Below, piece after piece: positions 56,379 through 64,000 of a DNA stretch of 64,000 nucleotides. Source of the DNA: Acidimicrobiales bacterium (GTDB taxonomy: Bacteria > Actinomycetota > Acidimicrobiia > Acidimicrobiales > UBA8190); the NCBI GenBank assembly GCA_035531755.1, contig DATKSK010000007.1, positions 58,749-122,748 on the forward strand, given 5' to 3'. Made by a program: the position numbers and the translations under genes. A model generated the notes under the pieces. The model had not been told where the DNA came from, ran no database searches, and saw nothing but the letters and a program-made list of their open reading frames with translations. Each line of letters starts with the position of its first letter. Position 1 is the first letter of the stretch.

Positions 56379-57512
56379 GTGTCGATGCCGTTGCTGGAGG
56401 TTGAGGATCTCAGGGTTTCGTTCCCCACCCCCGACGGCGTCGTGCACGCCGTGCGGGGAGTCGGCTTCGTGCTCGACCGGGGTCGCACCCTCGGTGTCGT
56501 CGGCGAGTCCGGGTCGGGAAAGAGCGTCGCGACGCAGACGATCGTGGGCCTGACCCAGGGGGCCCGCGTGTCGGGTCATGCCAGGTTCGAGGGAGTCGAT
56601 CTCCTGACCATGACCCCTGAGCAGCTGCGCGCCATTCGCGGCGTGAAGATCGGCATGGTCTTCCAGGACCCCTTGTCCAGCCTGCACCCCTACTACCGGG
56701 TCGGGTGGCAGATCGTGGAGATGCTGCGTGCCCACACCGACATGAAGAAGGACGCGGCCCACCGGCGCGCCGTGGAGCTGCTCGGCATGGTGGGCATCCC
56801 CCAACCCAAGCGGCGCGCCGAGGAGTACCCCCATCAGTTCTCGGGAGGGATGCGCCAGCGCGTCATGATCGCCATGGCGCTGGCGCTCAACCCGGCGCTG
56901 TTGATCGCCGACGAGCCCACCACCGCCCTCGATGTCACGGTCCAGGCGCAGATCATCGAGCTCATGAAGAAGGTGCAGACCGAATTCGGGACTGCCATCA
57001 TCATGATCACCCACGATCTCGGGGTGATCGCCGACATGGCCGACGACGTCATGATCATGTACGCGGGACGGGTCATGGAGCAGGTGGACCGGCGCAACGC
57101 CTACTACCGGCCGCACCATCCCTACACCGTGGGGCTCCTCGAGTCGCTCCCGGAGGCGAGCCGAGAAGACGAACGCCTCCTGTCCATCCCCGGCCAGCCA
57201 CCCAGCCTCATCGACCCCCCGTCCGGGTGCGCGTTCCATCCGCGCTGCCGCTTCGTCATGCCCCGATGCCGGGTCGACGAACCCCCGCTTCAGCGCGTGG
57301 GCGGCGACTCCGTGCACCACTCGGCGTGCTGGCTCCCCGGGGATCTGCTCGGGGTATCGGCGGAGACCGACGCCGACCGCGCCCGGGCGGCCCTCGAAGC
57401 CGGGGGCGGGACCCCGGAGTCCGCCGAGATGTCCAGGCCCGCCGAGCCCACCGGCACCGTCCGGACGGGCCAGACTCTGGACATGGGCGCGGCCGAGGAA
57501 GACAACCCATGA
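56379..57512 (+). CDS. Peptide ABC transporter ATP-binding protein (OppD/DppD type)
   Basis: The 377-residue ATPase has Walker A GESGSGKS (42-49), a Q-loop in [16 protein letters not shown] near 95, the signature [15 protein letters not shown] near 158-172, Walker [13 protein letters not shown] near 180, and the H-loop in MITHDLG near 212. The OppD/DppD C-terminal domain with [15 protein letters not shown], a cysteine motif typical of these subunits, is near 287-301. GTG 56379 and ATG 56385 are both possible. The stop overlaps the next gene's ATG (ATGA). Confidence 0.94.
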   Translation: MSMPLLEVEDLRVSFPTPDGVVHAVRGVGFVLDRGRTLGVVGESGSGKSVATQTIVGLTQGARVSGHARFEGVDLLTMTPEQLRAIRGVKIGMVFQDPLSSLHPYYRVGWQIVEMLRAHTDMKKDAAHRRAVELLGMVGIPQPKRRAEEYPHQFSGGMRQRVMIAMALALNPALLIADEPTTALDVTVQAQIIELMKKVQTEFGTAIIMITHDLGVIADMADDVMIMYAGRVMEQVDRRNAYYRPHHPYTVGLLESLPEASREDERLLSIPGQPPSLIDPPSGCAFHPRCRFVMPRCRVDEPPLQRVGGDSVHHSACWLPGDLLGVSAETDADRARAALEAGGGTPESAEMSRPAEPTGTVRTGQTLDMGAAEEDNP

Positions 57513-58630
57513 CCGTGGCGGCGGGCACCGGGCGGACGACCGAGACGGGCGAGCCCCTCCTCAGAGCCGAGAACGTCGTCAAGCACTTCCCCCTCGGCTC
57601 GTCCTCCCTCTTCCGACGTTCGAGGGCAGTCGTCCACGCCGTCGACGACGTCACCTTCGACATCCGACGGGGCGAGACCCTCGGGCTGGTGGGCGAGACC
57701 GGCTGCGGGAAGTCGACGCTCGCACGCTGTGTCGCCCGCCTGTTCGACCTGACCTCGGGCAGGCTCGTCTTCGACGGCCACGACATCTCGACGCTCAGCC
57801 GGCACCAGCTCCGTCCGTACCGGCGCCGGATCCAGATGATCTTCCAGGACCCCTACGGGTCACTCAATCCCCGCCGACGAGTGGGGTCGATCATCGGGGA
57901 CCCGTTCGCCATCCACGGGATCGAGGAGGGCGGGGAGCGCAAGAGCAAGGTCCAGAACCTGATGGAGCTGGTCGGCCTGAACCCCGAGCACTACAACAGG
58001 TTCCCGTCCGAGTTCTCCGGCGGCCAGCGCCAGCGGATCGGCGTCGCCCGGGCGCTCGCCCTCCAACCCGATCTGATCGTGGCCGACGAGCCGGTCTCCG
58101 CGCTCGACGTCTCGATCCAGGCCCAGGTGATCAACCTCCTCGCCGCGGTCCAGAGCGAATTCGGGCTTGCCTACCTGTTCATCGCCCACGACCTGTCGGT
58201 CGTCCGCCACGTGAGCGACCGCGTGGCGGTGATGTACCTCGGCAAGATCGTGGAGATCGCCGGCCGCCACGATCTCTACACGCGGCCCCGGCACCCCTAC
58301 ACCAAAGCCCTGCAGTCAGCGGTGCCGGTCCCGGACCCTGATCTCGCCGACAAGCGCCGCCGGATCGTGCTCACCGGTGACGTGCCCTCCCCCATCGTCC
58401 CGCCGCGGGGGTGTCGCTTCCACCCCCGGTGCCCCAAGGCGCAGCAGCGCTGCAGCGTCGAGGAACCGCGGCTCGAGCCTCTGGCGGGTGACCCCCCCGA
58501 CCACGGGGTGGCCTGCCACTTTCCTCTGGCCGACGGCGAAGAGCTCCCCGCCGGCGCCGTGCCGCCCGCCGGCGCGTTCGCACCATCGGCACCATCGGCA
58601 CCGTCCGACACCCTGCCGGCCGCCCCATGA
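57509..58630 (+). CDS. Peptide ABC transporter ATP-binding protein (OppF/DppF type)
   Basis: The 373-residue ATPase has Walker A GETGCGKS (62-69), Q-loop [16 protein letters not shown] near 111-126, signature [15 protein letters not shown] near 170-184, Walker [13 protein letters not shown] near 189, and H-loop FIAHDLS near 226. The C-terminal [14 protein letters not shown] motif again marks the Opp/Dpp class. Its ATG overlaps the OppD stop and its TGA overlaps the next ATG, so four genes are tightly coupled. The C-terminal tail is Ala/Pro/Ser-rich. Confidence 0.94.
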   Translation: MTVAAGTGRTTETGEPLLRAENVVKHFPLGSSSLFRRSRAVVHAVDDVTFDIRRGETLGLVGETGCGKSTLARCVARLFDLTSGRLVFDGHDISTLSRHQLRPYRRRIQMIFQDPYGSLNPRRRVGSIIGDPFAIHGIEEGGERKSKVQNLMELVGLNPEHYNRFPSEFSGGQRQRIGVARALALQPDLIVADEPVSALDVSIQAQVINLLAAVQSEFGLAYLFIAHDLSVVRHVSDRVAVMYLGKIVEIAGRHDLYTRPRHPYTKALQSAVPVPDPDLADKRRRIVLTGDVPSPIVPPRGCRFHPRCPKAQQRCSVEEPRLEPLAGDPPDHGVACHFPLADGEELPAGAVPPAGAFAPSAPSAPSDTLPAAP

Positions 58631-59592
58631 CCCAGCGCCTCGCCATCGACGTAGCCGTCGGGGACGGGCTCGGGCCCGTCGGGCCGGCGAAGCGCCCCAT
58701 TGAGGGTCGCAGCCCGTGGAGGCTCGCGTTCGAGCGCCTCCGCCATGACCGCGTAGCCATCGCATCGTCGGTCGTGATCGTGATCATCGCCCTCATGGCC
58801 ATCTTCGCACCCGTCGTGGCGCACCTCGTGGGGCACGGGCCCAACGACCAGTACCGCACGACCGGCCTCTCACCCGAGGGCATCCCCGTCGGGCCCAACC
58901 TCCGGTTCCTGCTCGGGACCGACGAGCTGGGCCGCGACGTCATGGTCCGTGTCTTCTACGGGGCGCGCATCTCTCTCCTGGTCGGGGTGGTGGCCAGCTC
59001 CCTGGCGGTGAGTGTCGGGGTCGTGATCGGCCTGATGGCCGGGTACTTCGGCCGGGTCGTCGACACCGTGCTCACGCGCTTGATGGACGTGAACCTGTCC
59101 TTGCCCTACCTCGTGTTCGCCATCGCCCTGATCTCCGTCGTCGGGCCGAGCCTGCTGATCTCGATCGTCGTCATCGCCTTCTTCTCGTTCGCGTCGGTGG
59201 GCCGCATCGTGCGGGGCCAGGTCCTGTCGATCAAGGAGAAGGAGTACGTCGAGGCCGCCCGGTCCCTCGGGGCCAGTGACGTGCGGATCATGTTCGTCGA
59301 CATCCTGCCGAACGTCCTCGCACCGGTCATCGTCTACCTGACGCTGCTCATCCCGCTTTCGATCGTGTTCGAGGCGACGCTCTCGTTCCTCGGGCTCGGG
59401 GTGGTCCCCCCCACGCCGAGTTGGGGCGGCATGCTGGCGTCGTCGATCGACTATTACCAGGTCGCCTGGTGGTACGTCGTGTTCCCCGGGCTGGGCCTCC
59501 TCGTCACGACACTTTCGTTCAACCTCCTCGGCGACAGCGTGCGCGATGCGTTCGACCCCCGGTACAACCGGTTCTTCGGGACGACGGAGTAG
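58627..59592 (+). CDS. Peptide ABC transporter permease (OppC/DppC type)
   Basis: The 321-residue permease has an N-terminal cytoplasmic stretch, then six hydrophobic segments. LGTDELGRDVMVRVFYGARISLL-type sequence (about residues 96-118) is the OppC/DppC hallmark, and the EAA loop ATPase-contact region is EYVEAARSLGASDVRIMFVDILPN near 208-231. The order is the usual transporter arrangement except that C precedes B. Confidence 0.94.
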   Translation: MTQRLAIDVAVGDGLGPVGPAKRPIEGRSPWRLAFERLRHDRVAIASSVVIVIIALMAIFAPVVAHLVGHGPNDQYRTTGLSPEGIPVGPNLRFLLGTDELGRDVMVRVFYGARISLLVGVVASSLAVSVGVVIGLMAGYFGRVVDTVLTRLMDVNLSLPYLVFAIALISVVGPSLLISIVVIAFFSFASVGRIVRGQVLSIKEKEYVEAARSLGASDVRIMFVDILPNVLAPVIVYLTLLIPLSIVFEATLSFLGLGVVPPTPSWGGMLASSIDYYQVAWWYVVFPGLGLLVTTLSFNLLGDSVRDAFDPRYNRFFGTTE

Positions 59593-59598
59593 CCGGAG

Positions 59599-60558
<960 letters not shown>

Positions 60559-60644
60559 GCATCGCGCCGCGCTCGGTCCCGGCAAGCGACCACGTGCCAC
60601 ACGCCCCGGGCGCGTGGCACGGTCCGGTCCCGACGGCTCGACCA

Positions 60645-62528
60645 GTGTCGGCCCTGGCCCTCAGGGTCGTCCTGGCCCTCGCCCTCGCCCTCGCCCTGGC
60701 GGCGTGCGCGTCGCCTTCGTCGCGCTCGGTTGCTCCCCGCCCGACGGGAGGCACGGTGCGCTGGGGCGAGCAGCCCGGGTCTCCCCCGAATTTCATCTTC
60801 CCGCTCTTGCCGCCCGCCTACTTCAACCTCGCGAACCTCGGACAGTTCCAGTACCTCATGTACCGGCCCCTCTACTGGTTCGGCCAGGGCGGCTCGGGAG
60901 GGCCCGACAGCTCGCGATCGCTCGCCGTTCATCCGACGTTCTCCCGTGACCACACCAAGGCGACGGTGGTCATGCGGCCCTACAGGTGGTCCAACGGCGA
61001 GACGGTGGACGCCACCGACGTGCTGTTCTGGATGAACCTGTTGCACGCCGCCAAGGCGACGTGGGCGGCCTATGTCACCGGCGGCTTCCCCGACATCGTG
61101 ACCAGCGTCGTCGTCGACAGCCCGACCACCCTGACCTTCACGTTCGACAAGGCCTACGGCCCCACGTGGCTCACGGACAACGCGCTCTCCCAGATCACCC
61201 CGCTTCCCCGTGCCTGGGACGTCACCGCCGCACGGGCAGCCGCCGGGTCGGGGGGCTGCTCCGCCGCCGCCTACGGGTCGGGGGACGGTCCGTGCACAGC
61301 CGTGTACCGGTTCCTGTCCGGGCAGGCGGGGTTCGACCCGGCCAACCCGACCGCACCCAACACGGCGTTGTCCACGTACGCCACCAATCCTCTCTGGCAG
61401 GTGGTCGACGGGCCCTGGCACCTGAAGTCCTTCGACCGGGCGGGGAACGTGGTGATGGTCCCCAACCCGAAGTACAGCGGCCCCGTCAAGCCGGCAGTGT
61501 CGAGATTCCTGGAGGTCCCCTTCGCGACGTATGCAGCCGAGCTCCGGGCCCTCGTGAAGAACCGCATCGACATCGGCTACCTCTCGACCCAGTCCGTGAC
61601 GCAGACCACCTCGGACCCGACCGTGGCGGCCGGGAACGACCCGCGGCTGACGGGCTTCGACCTGGTGCCCCTGTACCTGGGGTCGATCAACTACATCGTC
61701 TACAACTTCGCCTCCACCGGAGCCGGAGGCGCGGCAGGGCCCATCTTCTCCCAGCTGTACGTCCGCCAAGCCATGCAGTCCCTGGTCGACCAGCCCCGGG
61801 CGATCCGGAGCATCTTCCATGGCTACGCCTTCCCGACCTACGGTCCCGTCCCGATGTACCCGCGACAGCACAACGACGCGACGAGCGCCGTGCGCCGCAA
61901 CCCCTACCCGTACGACCCCGCCAGGGCCGTTCGCCTCCTCGCCGGCCACGGATGGCGGGTGATCCGCAACGGCACGTCCGTCTGCATGAACGCGGGAGCG
62001 GCCGCCGACGAGTGCGGTACGGGGATTCCCGTCGGCACCAAGCTCGACCTCACCCTGGCATTCGCCAACGACGCGGAGGGCCTCGGCCCGTTGCTGCAGG
62101 CTGAAAGGGCGTCCTGGGAGCGAGCCGGCATCCATGTCACACTGGCGGGCTCGCCGTCCAACAAGGTGATCGACGAGGTGACGGCCTGCGGCGGGACCGC
62201 CCGCTGCACGTGGCAACTCGCCGACTGGGGTGTCGGGTGGTACTTCGTCCTCGACTACTACCCGACCGGTGAGCAGATCTTCGCTACCGGAGCCCTGAGC
62301 AACCTCGGGGGGTACACCGACGCCACCAACGACGCCAACATCATGCAGACCATCGTCAGCGACACCGGTCTCGCCCGGTACCAGGACTACCTCGCGACCC
62401 GGTTGCCTGTGGTGTTCCAACCCGACCCGGCGACGTCGTTGGCCGAGGTGCGCAAGACCCTGCAGGGCACGGCACCGCAGAACCTGCTCCTGGCGATCAC
62501 GCCGGAGGACTGGTACTTCCAGCGGTAG
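60645..62528 (+). CDS. Second SBP family 5 substrate-binding lipoprotein of the operon
   Basis: The 627-residue protein has a lipoprotein signal peptide VSALALRVVLALALALALAA ending at Cys21, coded by a CTGGCC/CTCGCC repeat. The mature part has GGTVRWGEQPGSPPNFIFPL near 34-53 and the family C-terminus, with conserved DPARAVRLLAGHGW near 424. It is only distantly similar to the first SBP by eye, so it probably binds a different ligand for the same permease. GTG 60645 gives a compact signal peptide; GTG 60594 is possible. The stop is close to the bidirectional hairpin before the rRNA genes. Confidence 0.85.
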   Translation: MSALALRVVLALALALALAACASPSSRSVAPRPTGGTVRWGEQPGSPPNFIFPLLPPAYFNLANLGQFQYLMYRPLYWFGQGGSGGPDSSRSLAVHPTFSRDHTKATVVMRPYRWSNGETVDATDVLFWMNLLHAAKATWAAYVTGGFPDIVTSVVVDSPTTLTFTFDKAYGPTWLTDNALSQITPLPRAWDVTAARAAAGSGGCSAAAYGSGDGPCTAVYRFLSGQAGFDPANPTAPNTALSTYATNPLWQVVDGPWHLKSFDRAGNVVMVPNPKYSGPVKPAVSRFLEVPFATYAAELRALVKNRIDIGYLSTQSVTQTTSDPTVAAGNDPRLTGFDLVPLYLGSINYIVYNFASTGAGGAAGPIFSQLYVRQAMQSLVDQPRAIRSIFHGYAFPTYGPVPMYPRQHNDATSAVRRNPYPYDPARAVRLLAGHGWRVIRNGTSVCMNAGAAADECGTGIPVGTKLDLTLAFANDAEGLGPLLQAERASWERAGIHVTLAGSPSNKVIDEVTACGGTARCTWQLADWGVGWYFVLDYYPTGEQIFATGALSNLGGYTDATNDANIMQTIVSDTGLARYQDYLATRLPVVFQPDPATSLAEVRKTLQGTAPQNLLLAITPEDWYFQR

Positions 62529-62570
62529 TCGTGTCTGAAGGTGCCGGGCACGTCACCTGGCTCTGGAATC

Positions 62571-62606
62571 GGAGAAGGCCCCCGGCGCGTGCCGGGGGAC
62601 TTCTCC
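62571..62606. terminator. Bidirectional hairpin between transporter operon and 5S rRNA
   Basis: GGAGAAG and CTTCTCC enclose CCCCCGGC and GCCGGGGG with one mismatch and a 4-nt loop. The two convergent units (plus-strand transporter, minus-strand rRNA) both end here. No T tract is seen. Confidence 0.6.
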
Positions 62607-62614
62607 CTGAGAAA

Positions 62615-62732
62615 TCCCGGCGACGTCCTACTCTCCCAGGGGGTCGCCCCCCAAGTACCATCGGCGCTGGCGGGCTTAACTGCCGTGTTCGGAATGGGAA
62701 CGGGTGTTGCCCCGCCGCCATGGTCACCGGAA
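62615..62732 (-). rRNA. rrf: 5S ribosomal RNA
   Basis: The minus strand reads as a bacterial 5S RNA of about 118 nt. It contains the conserved loop-A/B words CCCATTCCGAACACGG and GTTAAGC, then GCGCCGATGGTACTTGG and GGGAGAGTAGG. The ends are set by pairing of the terminal stem and are uncertain by 1-3 nt. It is the last gene of the rRNA operon, about 90 nt after the 23S end. Confidence 0.96.
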
Positions 62733-62820
62733 ATCATGCTCCGTCGGGGCCCGAGAGGTCCCGGATCGGAGCGGCCGACCGGCCACCCCGTGAGCGTTCC
62801 ATAGCGAGCACGAGCAAGAT

Positions 62821-63129
<309 letters not shown>

Positions 63130-63863
63130 CGTGTTTCTCCCGTATTACTACGGGCACAGACTATACCTTCACCCTATTTCTAGGGGCCGGCGTGTCATGG
63201 CGTCCGTGAGTGGTCGGATGTTGCTGTGTTTCCTTGACGCCATCCCCTCGCTTCGCTTTGCGAGGAAGTCGTTACAGGGGCACAACACGCCCGTGCTACG
63301 CAGATGTTGCTCGACATCTACGGCGGAGATCCGCTTCGTTTTCGAATAGTTTAGGGTTGCGAAAGCGTCGACTTCGTGCGCTAGTCGCAGGAACTCCTCT
63401 GGGTCCCTCAGCCGTTCGAGCCGAGGAAGCAACAGAAGAGCACGCCGAACGTGTTCTCGTTTGAAGATCACGTACGGCTCCACGGCGGAGAGCAGTTTGA
63501 GGAGTAGTGGCCGGCTCGTGATCGCGAGATCACTCATGCCGGTTCCCCGGTCCCGCAGGTATCCCCCACCGCCGACCAGACACTGGATCATCTCCAGGCC
63601 GGAGCGGGCTGAGGTGCTCTGCGAGAACGAGACACTGGCTCGGATGTCGTACCCGAACCGATACTCCTCCTGCCGGACGAGCTGGAAGTGAATACTTCCG
63701 TCGCCGTCGAGGAATCCTGCAACGTAGGACGCATCCAACGCTCTCAATGTGTTGGCCTTCCCTCGGTATTGCCCTGAACGTACTGTTCGGTTGTGACGCT
63801 CAGGGTTTCACCGATATGAGCCGGTGGGCACCCAGGGATTACTCCCTGGGGACGCAGCTATCT
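63130..63863 (-). mobile_element. Group I intron in 23S rRNA at E. coli position 2593
   Basis: A 734-nt segment interrupts the 23S gene between GAACGT and CGCGAGACAG. It shows group I landmarks. The 5' exon ends in U and forms P1 (ACGU with intron GCGU, 8-nt loop) with a U-G wobble at the splice site. A GUAA-capped 8-bp hairpin is at 63831-63850. CACCG/CGGTG (63809-63826) and CCCTGA/TCAGGG (63772-63805) stems follow. A P7-like pair GACU (63264-63278) with AGUC (AAGGTATAGTC, 63157-63171), a P8-like hairpin at 63247-63264, and a GAAA-capped hairpin at 63172-63185 are present. The last base is G. The intron is visibly less GC-rich than flanking genes. The subclass is not determined. Confidence 0.93.
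63169..63747 (-). CDS. LAGLIDADG homing endonuclease, I-CreI family
   Basis: The 192-residue frame inside the 23S intron has one LAGLIDADG motif, YVAGFLDGDGSI (residues 8-19), so it should act as a homodimer. It parallels I-CreI along its length: Asp16, Gln43 and Lys96 align with catalytic Asp20, Gln47 and Lys98; YLRDRGTGMSDL (63-74) matches YVRDRGSVSDY; LNYSKTKR (132-139) matches LNDSKTRK. I-CreI is 163 residues; the extra 39 C-terminal residues are coded across the 3' ribozyme core and end at the P7 strand. The start is TTG at 63747, 8 nt after AGGGAAGG. The expected role is to cut intronless 23S genes so that the intron is copied in. Confidence 0.93.
   Translation of the reverse strand: MRALDASYVAGFLDGDGSIHFQLVRQEEYRFGYDIRASVSFSQSTSARSGLEMIQCLVGGGGYLRDRGTGMSDLAITSRPLLLKLLSAVEPYVIFKREHVRRALLLLPRLERLRDPEEFLRLAHEVDAFATLNYSKTKRISAVDVEQHLRSTGVLCPCNDFLAKRSEGMASRKHSNIRPLTDAMTRRPLEIG

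Positions 63864-64000
<137 letters not shown>

Noticed and set aside
63130..63863. Intervening sequence of the 23S excised without ligation, or a group II intron
   Set aside because: The U-G splice pair, terminal G, P7-like S element and LAGLIDADG gene fit group I. No reverse transcriptase or domain V hairpin is seen.

Overview
The window is a chromosomal segment from a very GC-rich actinobacterium. The best fit is the class Acidimicrobiia or a close relative. The reasons are the fused F420-synthesis gene fbiC with an F420-type PPOX enzyme, the neighbouring gcvH, FHA, ftsR-like, hpt and bifunctional-nuclease genes, a KorAB-type 2-oxoacid:ferredoxin oxidoreductase, and frequent GTG starts with a -10 hexamer only 6-8 nt upstream (leaderless transcripts). 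No plasmid, phage or insertion-sequence gene is visible; the one clear mobile element is an intron in the 23S rRNA gene.

Layout. 78-2889: a PaaI-type thioesterase divergent from nagA, then a FIST protein. 3022-13287: a central-carbon block, tkt, tal, pgi, gnd, zwf, pgl, running directly into fbiC. 13298-22952: accessory genes (LOG protein, acyl-CoA synthetase, PPOX enzyme, phosphotriesterase-like lactonase, a GNAT/AAA+ fusion, a decayed VOC gene, a secreted GH26 enzyme, two uncharacterised membrane or secreted proteins). 23143-29312: glutamate synthase gltBD. 29402-32482: thiazole and pyrimidine kinase branch of thiamine synthesis (thiO, thiS, thiG, thiD) behind a possible leaderless leader peptide. 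32974-45834: membrane and envelope genes plus the conserved actinobacterial FHA/FtsR/BFN cluster, a sugar nucleotidyltransferase fused to a degenerate phosphomutase domain, a CDP-alcohol phosphatidyltransferase, and an MFS exporter with its likely MerR regulator. 45931-54235: a DUF1015 protein, korAB, class I aldolase, threonine aldolase and a TPR protein with a repetitive disordered N-terminus. 54361-62528: a complete peptide-type ABC transporter operon with two substrate-binding lipoproteins, preceded by four 20-bp iterons. 62615-64000: the 5S gene and the 3' part of a 23S rRNA gene on the minus strand.

The most remarkable feature is at the right end. The 23S gene is interrupted after the equivalent of E. 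coli U2593 by a 734-nt group I intron encoding a single-motif LAGLIDADG endonuclease. This protein resembles I-CreI of the Chlamydomonas chloroplast, whose intron sits at this same nucleotide. The I-CreI active-site Asp, Gln and Lys are all conserved, and the reading frame runs into the ribozyme core.

Metabolically, the genes describe an aerobic or microaerobic heterotroph with a complete oxidative and non-oxidative pentose phosphate pathway, ferredoxin-linked oxidation of 2-oxoacids, GS-GOGAT nitrogen assimilation, peptide uptake, amino-sugar catabolism and F420 synthesis.
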